A stretch of DNA of 64,000 bases, from NCBI GenBank assembly GCA_023053545.1, contig JAKZAN010000004.1, positions 1,116,001-1,180,000 of the forward strand, in the 5' to 3' direction. A model generated the notes under the pieces. That model saw nothing but the letters and a program-made list of their open reading frames with translations. It did not search any database and was not told the DNA's origin. The stretch is from Lepidurus packardi (lineage: Eukaryota; Arthropoda; Branchiopoda; Notostraca; Triopsidae). Within the stretch, counting starts at the first letter, position 1. Each line of letters starts with the position of its first letter. Positions 11,565 to 21,712 of this stretch are shown in pieces. A program made the translations under genes and the position numbers.

Positions 11565-11890
11565 ATACACAAGCTCATCCGGAAATAAGTTACGCTTTCT
11601 GTTATCTTAAAGGCTAGCTTATTCAGGACAAAACATAATTTTAAGCAATAACTTAGTAGTACAGGACAGCATTGAATAATCGTCTTTATTCTCCCCCTCT
11701 GGTGATTGATACCATACAAGGAAAATCCTGTTTGCAGTCACACAGTTAAAATAGAAAGGTCAAGGAATCCACTGAGCAAACCGTAAGGTCTGCGTTGTAT
11801 GTTTGGGTGGGATGAGTTGAGTGCAAACTTTGGTCGGTAATGGGCAACTGAAAGAGATGATATCGTCATGGAATGCAGGGTCTACAGCTG
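11565..11890 (+). repeat. Diverged direct repeat, copy B (pair with 9060-9400)
   Basis: Starts about 90 bases after the stop codon of the 142-residue gene and shares order and wording with copy A, for example CTCATC(C/T)GGAA and CAAGGAAA(A)TC(C/A)TG(T)TT blocks. It shows no coding potential. Confidence 0.6.
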
Positions 11891-12088
11891 TTTTTTGTCA
11901 CTTCTCCGTTTATTTATATTAGCCGCAGAAGGTTCCACAGACGTGTAAAGGAATGTTGGGAATGCAGAGTTATATCTCCATGTCAGGATATGACTTGATC
12001 CTTTGGATCCAGTGACTGGAACCTTGAACAATTCTGTACAATTTGAAGCACGAAGTCGAATTATGGGAAACAAGCTCTACTTCCCTGA

Positions 12089-13080
12089 ATGTTGACAAGA
12101 AACCTCACAAATCTTCAAGTAATCCTTAATAGTCCGCCGCAGTACTCTCTGTTGGAACCAAGGAGAAGAAATTTAATTTCTGTTCTGTCTCTCTATTCCC
12201 GAGCTCCTGTTCTAAATATCCAACTTGCGGAAGATCGTCTGAAAGTAATCAAAGAGAAGCAACTTTGTTTCAACTGCTTGGCGTTTAATGGTCATTCGAA
12301 AGATTCCAAGTGTCCTTCTAAATTTTTGAGTCGCCGCTGTGGAAAAACATTTCTTCAGATCCTATTACTTCCAACGTTACTGACTCAACCGCTGTACTCG
12401 CAGCTAACGTTGATGAATCTGCTACCATTCTTCTGAATAAGGCTCAATCGAGAATCCTCAACAAGAACAAACCCATTCGAGCGAACATCATCATCGACGA
12501 AGGATCGCAACGTTCCTTTGCTACACTTCAATTAGGGAAAGAGCTTGGACTAAAGATTTCCGAGAGTCTCACAACCAACACTAGCCCCTTTGGTGCTCGA
12601 ACACTCATGCCACAACTCTCCCTCTCGCTGCCTTGAAAATCTCCACCCTCCATCGCGAAGAAATTCCAATCAAAACTCTTCTAGTACCTTCTATCTCCAC
12701 TCCTCTTCGATTTGATCTTGATGTCCCTTTGAATTCCTTTGCTCATTTGCAAAAACCTACACTTGGCTCACCCGAATCTTGAATCATCCTTGCTTCGCAT
12801 CGATATTCTTATTGGCGCGGACTACTGCTGGTTGTTCGTTGGCGATGAAGTAATACAAGGATTGGTTATATAGCTGTGAATTCTAAATTGGGATACATTC
12901 TTTCCAGTCCTGTATCATCTTCAGTTGCTCCTACCAGAAGTTGCCTTTTAAATCTCATCTGCTGTCCCTCAAACCCAAATTTCAACCTGGAATCGTTCTG
13001 GAAATTTGATAGCTCCCGTTTTCTTAACACCTCTCTGCGCTATCTGCGCTAGATAAGTATCAAACCACCTCAATCAAATA
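12089..13080 (+). mobile_element. BEL/Pao retrotransposon relic: Gag zinc knuckle and aspartic protease
   Basis: The first part (12089-12340) has a BEL/Pao-type knuckle with Cys-Cys-His-Cys spacing (CFNCLAFNGHSKDSKC). After a frame change, 12380-12620 encodes the retroviral-type protease start (IIDEGSQRSF, an Asp-x-Gly active site) followed by a leucine-rich stretch typical of this family. From there to about 13080 similarity fades through stops and indels. No reverse transcriptase is attached and no LTRs were found, so this is a dead internal fragment. Confidence 0.75.
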
Positions 13081-13339
13081 CTGTGATGGGAAGTATGAAG
13101 CAAAACTACCTTGGCGTTCCAACCATCGGTTCCTTCCGACTCATTGCTAAGACTCGACTCGAATCGCTTCTAAGACGTCGTTGGCCAGGATCCAAATGTG
13201 GTATCGGAAGGACTCGAGCTAAACGATGCATGGCAGACCCTCGCTTTGGCATGGCTCGCATCCTAAGCATACACGAAATATCTGTTACCATACAAACCAC
13301 CATGCAATAATACAAAACTGTATTCATGTTTACACAGAT
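13081..13339. other. Open on both strands, no supported gene
   Basis: Frames of 73-75 codons overlap on opposite strands. Neither has splice signals, motifs or a convincing start. Probably the eroded end of the BEL/Pao relic. Confidence 0.4.
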
Positions 13340-13620
13340 GAATCGTATTTTGGAGAGAAAAACCTCTTAGATAATGTCACTCATTGTAAAAAATAAGAAA
13401 ACTCTTTGGAAAGTCACATTAAAAAATAACTTTCGCAAAACTCCTAGATAATAGGCACATTTTGGAAAAAAAAAAAACTTTTGAAAAAAAGTCAAATATT
13501 TTTAAAAATCCTAGAAAGAAATCCAAGAAAGAAATCCTACAAAGAAAGTCACATATTTTGGGAAAAAAATACTCTTAGAAAAAGTCACATATTAAAAAAG
13601 GTTAACTTTCTTCTAACAAG
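13340..13620. repeat. A-rich degenerate tandem repeat
   Basis: A motif close to AAAGTCACATATTTTGGAAA recurs in degenerate form through an A-rich background, with sub-repeats such as GAAAGAAATCCT near 13530-13545. Confidence 0.7.
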
Positions 13621-14200
13621 TTGCCCCTAAAATGGAGCTCACTGTTCCGTTGAAAAATATAAACAAGAAAGAGGATCCAAGCAGGACTTGCAGGACGAGT
13701 CCACGGTATAAGCAACCTATCATCGGGTTAAGTGTTTCTTATTCATTATTGCGTCACTATGACATTGCGTAAGGGAACATCCACTATTGCGTCAGTAATT
13801 CATGTTAATTCAAGCAGGGATAACTAGGCGACTCGCAGTTAGAAAACCGGTGTCATTTCATACTTCTTTGTTGCGTCGTTTTGCTTTAGGGAGATGGTCG
13901 AGCACTTTTGTTGTTGTTTGTATTTTTGAGGCGAACCATAGCCGCGTTTGAGTTGTACAGTGTCGTTCCAAGCGGTCGTTCCAAGTTTTCGAAATTTATG
14001 CTTAGAGCCGTTATATTTAGCTTCACTTGGCAAGTCGTCGTTGAAAGACAGAAGGGGATTAAAAAACGGCCTTTTAGCAAAGCGCAGCTTAACCACGCCT
14101 TTGTTACGCTCATCAGTCCTGTTTACATAACATATATGTTATTGATTTCTGTGTTCTTTTTTGTAGGGTATATTGTCACGGTTTATTTGAAAGGCTTATC

Positions 14201-15614
14201 ATGGAATTAAAAATAAAACTGTTACTAATCCAGTGCATTAAGTTGCTTCTGGAATCTACAAGTAATATTGCCATGGTGTTACCAGTGTTGTTATTGTTTG
14301 ATGAACATGAAGATGAAGAGTCCGTAAATATTTTGAGTACTTTAATACAAAGCTCATCGGTTTTAATTTCCCCAACTATACAAGCCCGAATTAGTAATTT
14401 TGAAGAGGTCATTATTGCTCAGCTTTCCACGGTATATGTACTAAATTCAACAAGCATCAGCGGTAATATTTTTGTATCGCAGATGCAGTTCAAGAGCCAC
14501 TTCCGACTGGAACGTGCAACGTTTGATGAACTGTTTGATTCGCTTTCACGGAATGCAAACCTTTCGGCATTTTTCCCCCACGAGCACGAGTTGAAAACTC
14601 AAAGCTTACAAGGTAGGACCTGGAATCGCCCCGGAAAACCCCCCATTAGATTGCGCAAAGGACTTCTAGTCACGATTTGGTATCTGGCCAATATGGAGTC
14701 AATGCGAGAAATTGCGAACGTATTTGGACTTTCAAAATATTCCGTATGTGTATCAGTTTCCCCATAAAAGAAATTATAAAATGCTTGTAGGTTCACTCAT
14801 GTGTGCATCGGGTATGCTTGTTTTTATGTATCATTGTACAAGAGCACATTGCATGGCCAAAAACCCAATTGGATATTAATACCATAGAGCAAGGTTTTTT
14901 TCGTCGCGGTGGGTTTCCGAATGTGTTAGGGGCCATAGACGGATCACACATCAATATCGTCTGTCCTGCTGATCAACAGGATTCATACTTAAATAGGAAG
15001 TGCGGGCATTCTATTGTCCTCCAGGGCATATGCGATTCAAATAAGGTTTTCCTTGACGTGTTTGTCGGATTTCCAGGTATGTAGTCTTCTAAAATGTCCA
15101 TTTCAAACTTTATTATATAATTTACTTTATTATAGGTTCTGCGCACGATGCCCGCGTGCTGAGAAACTCGGCTATTTATCGAAAAACTGTTGCTGACTCA
15201 AAATCCCATTTTCCTAATGACAAATACCACATTTTGGGGGATTCGGCTTATCCTATCATGCCTTGGTTAATTGTACCGTATAAGAAGCCTCCTGGAGGAG
15301 TGTTAACAAGGCAGCAGAAAAAGTTTAACTTCGTACATTCACAACATCGAGTTCCGATAGAACACGCATTCGGTTTACTGAAAGGTCGGTGGCGAAAACT
15401 TTTACGCGTTGATACTCAAATTAAATTTATACCATATGTTGTGACCGCGTGCTGCATTTTGCATAATTTCTGCCAAAAACGCAAGGATCACATAAGTTGT
15501 GATGAGACGGTTGCAATGAATGATGAAGAAATTGATTGCCCGCCAGGTGTGGTAAACCCACGAGCTGCTGTGCAGAAGCGAGATCGCTTAGCAAGAGAAC
15601 TAGCTGGTGCTTAA
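14201..15614 (+). CDS. PIF/Harbinger transposase (HARBI1-like)
   Basis: Three exons (14201-14743, 14791-15076, 15136-15614) with 47- and 59-nt GT-AG introns give an uninterrupted protein of about 435 residues. The N-terminal half has the helix-turn-helix region (RKGLLVTIWYLANMESMREI). The DDE nuclease triad is present: Asp in GAIDGSHI, Asp in ILGDSAYP and Glu in IEHAFGLLKGRW. The family also needs a Myb-like partner for nuclear import and DNA binding, and that gene lies 0.7 kb downstream on the opposite strand. No stop or frameshift is seen, so the copy may still be able to act. The chosen start is the first ATG in frame with reasonable context; an upstream non-coding exon cannot be excluded. 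Confidence 0.88.
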
Positions 15615-16321
15615 CCAGCTACTTCCTTGACACGAATTTTTTGTTTGTTTTGAAGTTACCTCTGTTCCTTCTATATCTTTTAGAGCGTTTTGTTTCCTTT
15701 GTTGAAGTCGAGTTTTGGGAACGGAAATCAGTAAGAAAGCAAATCCCAAGGTGTAGATTTCATAAGCATACGTATTTTTTTTAAAGTAGTTGTAAGCCAG
15801 TTTACGTATTTTCTCTTATCTTCCAAAGTGCATCAATATAAGCTAATTTGGCTCAATTTATACTCGAACGCTTTAGCACGAAAAATTAATCTAAAGGCGT
15901 GGATTATTGTAAATAAAATGGGCGAAATAAACAGACTAGATAGTGTGAAGTTAAATATGAAGTACCTTCATATTGTATGTTTTGAGGAACGAACATTCAT
16001 TTTTACATATTCTTGGTTTTATCAAAATATGTGATTATTCCAGCAACTACTGAAATTGTAACATCTGCAGAACACATTTTTTGTTTTGAAAACACGAACA
16101 AGAGAGACGAGTATGAGGTTACACATTAATACATTGTTGGTCAAACACGGCAGTAATTCAATCACAGTTACTGAAACTTATAAAATTTTTGGCACAAACT
16201 TTTGGCTGGAGTAAATGAACTAGAGGAAAGATTTTTTCCGCTAAGATCTGATTTTCTTAATAGATTCGTAGGTTACAAAAACAGGAACGTTATGTTGGAA
16301 GCTGCATAAGACTAGTGCCAT
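15615..16321. other. Spacer between the two Harbinger genes
   Basis: AT-rich DNA inside the transposon between the two convergent stop codons. Short open frames here have no motif. Confidence 0.6.
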
Positions 16322-17455
16322 TTAGTGGTCTGAATCATCAGACGATTGTGAACGACGGTGACGCTTGCGTCTCCGTTCCTCCCGTTCTTTTTCACCAGCT
16401 AGACGTTCTTGTTCTACAGCTAAAAAACTCTTTAATACATCCACTAGCTCTTTCCCCGTTTTCTTGCTTTGCTTAGCGTTCTTCTTTAAAATTTGGAGGG
16501 CATCACGTCGAAAAGACGACGTTTCTGAAAAGCGTTCTGCTACACGAGCTTCTGTTTCGTCTATAGCCTTCAAAGTTTCTTGTAGTCCAGCACGCCGTTC
16601 ACGTTTGGCACTGGATTTCTTCAATGTAGGAATAGCTTTAGAAGAAGTGTTAAACTCTTCCCAAGGATCTACTTGTAAGACTTCATCGAAAGTTTCCGTG
16701 TTTCTCGCTGATGAGTTAAGTTCAGCGGCAATACTCTCAAGTTGGTGGGGCTCGCTACTATCGAATAAATTTACCGGATTCACACTATGCTCTGCCTGTA
16801 ATATATCGTGAACTCGGTCAAAAAATTCAGGTTTTTTCTTGGGTGCAGCACCCGTTGTCTTGGAATTATCCATCCAGATCTTGTATCCAGTTTTTAGATT
16901 GTTCCACTTGTTTGTGCATTTACGTTTTGGATCTTTGCCTAAATTGATGTCTAAGTCCAGCATCTCTTGTGCGATCTCAGCAAAAACAGATTTGCCTGTT
17001 TGTTTTTTTCCTTTCAGTGCCTGTTGAACAGAAGGCCTAGCAATGATATTTAAAAAAATTGTCGTGGCTGCGTCATCTAATTCTTTAAGGGAGCTAGATG
17101 TCCACCTTTCTTCCCGAGCTACAAAAGTCTGTCGGCTTTCTTCATTCTGTTGAAGGAAAAACACGTTCAAATTTGCAGCTGACGAAATGCTTCAATTGTC
17201 ACATTTACCTGACTGCCACTTAAGAAAACTACTTCTGTTTCTTCTAATCCTGCTTGAACACTTGGTGGACCTACTTCTACTACAGGAACTAAATGCTCTA
17301 ATTGTAGGGCCCGGACCAAAGCCATTGACAAATATGTTTCTTTTCCATCTAATAACTAAAATTTAATAAATACGTTTTTAGTGATAAGTAATACCATTTA
17401 AATTTCGAAACACATGCGAGTCCTCGTCATCAACCACACGGCCAATATATTCCAT
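16322..17455 (-). CDS. Harbinger Myb/SANT-like partner protein
   Basis: Three minus-strand exons (17395-17455, 17209-17348, 16322-17146) join in phase to a protein of about 341 residues. The first two short exons supply an acidic N-terminus (MEYIGRVVDDEDSH) and a conserved-looking linker. Exon 3 starts with a Myb/SANT-like trihelix domain (tryptophans in REERWTSS, CTNKWNNLK and YKIWMD), followed by an acidic Ser-rich region and a highly basic coiled-coil C-terminus with an RRRKRHRR run, a likely nuclear localisation signal. In characterised Harbinger elements this protein binds the termini and carries the transposase into the nucleus. The 62-nt last intron contains an in-frame stop, which supports real splicing. 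Confidence 0.85.
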
Positions 17456-17779
17456 ATTAGAGGCTATTTTAATTAAACAGAAAACACAACAACAACATGC
17501 ACTGAAGCACTAGAGCGCGAAGGGGCGGGGCAACGACGAGCCGAACTTCCCGAAAAAGGTAGTTCCTTAAATTTCCCTAACTTGCCAAGTCGTCGTTGAA
17601 CGACGACTTGGCGTTCCAAATAAAACGGCAACTAAGCACCAAGTCAAGTCAAATAAAACGACTCCCGTGGCTGTCTTGGGAAGTTTAGGAAAGACAGCCT
17701 TGTCTTGTGGCAAATAAAACACGGCTCATGTCGCTATCGCGCCACATTATCGCCTTCGGCTTTCTTTTTCAACACACTC

Positions 17780-20465
17780 TCACTGTTTGGTACTTTAGCA
17801 TCTTCAGATGAAATCTAAAATCTTCGTTTGTTTTATGAACTTGATAAAATTGTTTTGTATAAAAAACCGATCATGCACTGTTCTGTTTCCGAATCCTACA
17901 ATTTCTTCGAAGTCCACTGGTATGTTTTTGCTTCGCAGTTTGCTGAATAAAGCGTTGCGCTCCGCTCTCAGGGTTGGGCATTCCATGACTAGATGCTTCC
18001 CGGTTTCGTTTGCCTCACCACAGTTTCGGCACACCGGGCTATCCTGTAGCTTAAATCTGTGCATCCACGATCCGGTCATGCCATGACATCTGAGTCTTAA
18101 TACAGCAACAGCTTCTCTTCTTCTTTTGATGGTCCTCCATTTGTTGGATCCTGGGGTTTCTGTCTTTAATACAATGCTCTGTGACGTAGTCAGTTTGATT
18201 TCGTTAAAAAAATCTCTTTCGATGTTTGGCTTGGTGATTGTTTTTAGCTCGTGTCTTGTCAGCCCGTTTGTTCTTTCATTGCTGGAGGTTCTTCCTCTCT
18301 TTGCTGCTTGATCCGCTGCATCATTACCAGTGATGCCAATATGGGCGGGGATCCATCGTAAATTGATTGTATAACCATCTACTCTTAAACCTCTTATTTT
18401 TCCCTGAATTTGTTGGCTGAGATCAAAATGAGTTCTGCAACTCCAACTTTTTAGTATAGCTAGCGCCGCCTCTGAGTCTGTTAGAATGACAAATTTGTCG
18501 GGGGGGGGGGGGGGGGGGGGTTGTCGCTACCGAATCTAACGCTATTTCAATTGCTGTAAGTTCAGCTGACAATATGGAGGATCTTTGGAGCATGCGAAAT
18601 TCTTTTGTCTCGCCCGTTTTTTCTATATATATTCCACATTCGGTGTTTTCTTGTTCGTCTTTCGATCCGTCTGTGAATATTTCTTAAAATCCCTGTAAGA
18701 ATTTTATAAAAATGCTAATACTAATTGCACTGCTATCTGAGGATTCTTCTTTGTGATTAGCCCGTCAATGTCCGTAAAGATATATTTTTCCCGTAAATTC
18801 CCAGGGGGCCATCAAGTTTAAAAAAAAAAAAAATTCTTTGTGTTATGTCTGGTAGCTGAAATTTTTCTTTAAGTTCTTTATAGTCTTCCCAGATTATCGA
18901 TTTGTTCTTGGAGATCTCCTTTACTATTAGGTCTCCCTTATGACATTCAGTCATTCTGTTAATATAATCTTGCGCCAATAGCGTTCTCCTATACCGTAAA
19001 GGCAACATGCTCGCCGCACATAGCAATACCCCAATAGGGGTAGTTTTTGTTGCTCCCAAAATAATTCTTAGAGCTTTGTTTTGTATCAATTCCAACGGTT
19101 GTAGCTTTCTTGCGTTACCAATCTTGTATATAAAACAGGCATATTCTAGTCTGGACCTAATAAGGTTTTTGTAGATGGTGAGTAAAAGTTTTGTGCTGGC
19201 TCCCCAGTTTGTGCCTGCCAGCCTACTTAAAACCCCTACTGCTTTCATACCTTTCTGTCGTAAATATTTAATATGCTTTTCAAACTTGAGTCTTTTATCG
19301 AAAATGACCCCCAAGAATCTTGCATTTTCGACCCTCTCGATGACCGTGCCATTTATCTTGCACTTCTTATTTGTCTGCCATTTCCTTTTCCTGGTTATCA
19401 CAAGGTATTTCGTTTTTTTCTGGTGATAAGGTAAACCCGTTCCTTTTACACCACGTCTATATTTCCTTAACTCTAAATCTCAACTTGTCCATTGCGGAAT
19501 CCATATTTTTGCCCAGTGTCCACGTTTCCGCATCATCTGCGAAAAGGGATGTATTTGTGTCCCTCTGGTTCTCCGGGAAATCCGCTAGCATGATATTGAA
19601 TAGACAAGGACTTAAGACTGCACCCTGGGGTATGCCTCTTACTAGTCTTTGCTTGGTGGACAGGCTGGATCCGACTCGTACTTCCATTGTTCTGTCGCAT
19701 AAATAGCTTCTGATGATTCCCAAGAGTTTTCCGTTGACCCCTTTTCTCCCCAACTTGTATAGATGTCCATCCATCCAGACCGAGTCGTAGGCAGAAGTTA
19801 GGTCGAGCAAAAGGACAGTTAGCACCCAGCCTTTTTTAAAGACTGTGTGTGCGTCGTTCATCAATCTCATCAACTGGTTGACCGTACTTCTACCTGCCCT
19901 AAAACCGGATTGGTATTTCGAGAACCAGTTAATTTTTCTGATACCCAGCTCAGTCTTTTTATGATTATTCGTTCGAATAATTTTGCCAGGCATAATATTA
20001 GGGATATCGGCCTATAAGATTGCACTGCTCCAGGATCTTTACCTGGCTTCCCGATAGGTCTTACGACTGCATTTCTCCAGTCGCTTGGTACTACTCCTCC
20101 TTCGAGTATAAAATTGAATATTTTTTCTAATGCTTTCCTCAATTTTTGTGGCATTCTTTTTAATAACTCGTTGTGGACCATGTCCTTCCCTGGCTTGTTT
20201 TTGGTGTTGCTTTAAGTACACTGTCGATTTCCCATGCGGTGAAGGGTCTTTCCAAGTTCGGTTCCACACTTTTCTCATTGATCGTTGTCTGTATATCCAT
20301 TTTCAACTCATCTATGTCCACTTCCGGTTGAAGTATTACCGGCTCTGCTCTCTGTACCCTAGCGAATTGTTCTGCGAAGGCCTCCGATTTCTCTTCGTCA
20401 CTTTGTATGACGCGTCCGTTTTTTCCACTATACAAATCTGCCCTTTTTGAGGCGACCTTTCCATA
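17780..20465 (-). mobile_element. Degenerate RNase H-bearing LINE (I/Loa-like group)
   Basis: Minus-strand order of domains: linker (about 20460-20200), reverse transcriptase fingers and palm (20181-19460, with YRPISL, LLLDLTSAYDSVW, GIPQGAVLSP and the catalytic FADDAE), thumb (19401-18780), RNase H (about 18700-18280, with LTDSEAALAIL and WIPAHIGITGNDAAD) and a C-terminal Cys motif (CRNCGEANETGKHLVMEC, 18079-17804). An RNase H after the reverse transcriptase places it near the I or Loa clades. At least four frame changes, an A-run at 18819-18831 and a 21-nt G-run inside RNase H break it. The endonuclease end is missing, so it is 5'-truncated at about 20465, next to unrelated sequence. Confidence 0.85.
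18500..18520 (+). repeat. Poly(G) tract of 21 bases
   Basis: Pure G-run inside the RNase H region of the LINE. It shifts the frame. Such runs are prone to sequencing length error. Confidence 0.9.
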
Positions 20466-20670
20466 CCTCTTAGGGATCGTCCATAAATGGCACCACCCAA
20501 AAATCGCGAATTTCTTACCCACCACCCCCCTCTCAGTCACCTACCGTCACCTTCACCGTCACCCCACCCTCTAAAAGGGCGCCATCACCTGGTTGACTCC
20601 TCTCACAAAAAAGGGAAAAAAATAAATAGGCGATCTTGTGTAATGAGATCGCTTGCTTTTTAACAAAATT
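20466..20670. other. Possible MITE-like repeat next to the LINE
   Basis: Begins GGGATCGTCCATAAATGG and continues CACCACCC with pyrimidine-rich runs, wording that recalls short inverted-repeat elements common in arthropods. The opposite end was not found. Confidence 0.25.
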
Positions 20671-20937
20671 TCAAGCAAACGCGAGGGCATCTGAATCCGT
20701 CCTCCACGTAATGAGCCATTGTTCCATTACATCATTGTCATCAAGATTAATGACAGGGAAGCCACAATCAGACGTCTGGAGAGAACTAGTCGGCAAGGGC
20801 ATTCCAAGGATGTCAGAACCAACTTCGAACTGGGGCCACCACTCAACTTCTTCCATTGCGCCGTCTTGAGACTTAGCTTGAACTAAGACCTCGTCGGCTT
20901 GAGCATCGATGATCATTCTGGGCGTGAGTCCGGCCAT
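20671..20937 (-). CDS. Hypothetical 88-residue acidic protein or exon
   Basis: An ATG-started open frame of 88 codons, rich in Asp and Glu, with tryptophans in EEVEWWPQFE and MEQWLITWR. Composition looks more protein-like than neighbouring shadows. No signal peptide, membrane segment or known motif is seen, and no partner exon with matching phase was found. It may be a small gene, a terminal exon or chance. Confidence 0.3.
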   Translation of the reverse strand: MAGLTPRMIIDAQADEVLVQAKSQDGAMEEVEWWPQFEVGSDILGMPLPTSSLQTSDCGFPVINLDDNDVMEQWLITWRTDSDALAFA

Positions 20938-21712
20938 AAATTCGGTTTGCCTTGTTTACTGGTTATTCCTCGGATGGATAGACTTCATATGAGCTTGCAA
21001 GCTTTTAATGGTTGCAAAGTATAATCCACAGAATCTAATAAATAGGAGCTTCTACCTTGTACATGGAAAACCAGACGGTCGTGTTCCTCCAAGATGTAGT
21101 CTTTGAGAAGTTGCAGATGTTAGTTGATTTCATGTATAGATAGAATCCGGCGTTAGATTTTGATATATGACTTGTTTTAAAAATTGAACACTGGAAAAAG
21201 TGTTCGAAAACGATATTGAAAGAACGCAAATGTGATAAATTTCTACATGTGCTGTTATGGCTAAAAAATAATGTCTTTAACAAGTAGCTTCAGCTAAAAG
21301 ATGATATTATTAAGTCGACTGGCTTTAGTGGAAAGATTCTGTATTTATGTTCGTTTTTTGACTGACCTTTAGCGTTAAACATTGAGGTTATATAGTCAAT
21401 GGTCTGTCGTATAATTAACGTCAGAAGTTAATGAAAAACTTTTTTAGGTTGAGACAAGAAATCTTGAGGCGATTCTGTGTAGCCAAGCCATTTTTCGCCA
21501 TATTACTAAGAAATTGTGTAGAGTAGACGAAATCTTTTGAACGTACAACCGGGGTTTTGAGAACGAAGTATAATCTTAGAAGGAGCCGTTCCATTGCGCT
21601 TGACGGTCGATTCTGACCTGAGTTGAAGATATTAGCTTCCCTGTCGTCATCATGGGGCATGTGGTGTCGGATATCTTAAAATGTTTTACGGTACCTTCTA
21701 TTTCTTCGGTGC
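20938..21712. other. Intergenic interval
   Basis: AT-rich sequence with no supported exon. It forms the 3' flank of the metalloproteinase-like gene. Confidence 0.5.

Larger units (their letters stand above)
13930..17740. mobile_element. PIF/Harbinger DNA transposon with both genes open
   Basis: The segment encloses a Harbinger transposase on the plus strand and a Myb/SANT-like gene on the minus strand, the standard two-gene set of the superfamily in tail-to-tail arrangement. The ends carry long imperfect inverted repeats sharing blocks in the same order: AGCCG(C/T)GTTT, then TGCTTAG with GCCGTT(A/T)TATTT, then CAAGTCGTCGTT. On the right, the last block is itself a palindrome near 17585-17613. 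I could not fix the exact termini or a 3-bp target duplication, so the boundaries are approximate; the LINE 3' end abuts the right side. Confidence 0.8.

Noticed and set aside
13083..13327. Overlapping frames of 73-75 codons on both strands
   Set aside because: Both strands are open by base composition alone. No splice sites, motifs or repeat structure support either.
16365..16811. Plus-strand 148-codon frame
   Set aside because: Antisense shadow of the Harbinger Myb-like gene.
17585..17613. Palindrome GCCAAGTCGTCGTT...AACGACGACTTGGC as a sixth unexplained hairpin
   Set aside because: It is part of the subterminal repeats of the Harbinger element, so it already has an explanation.
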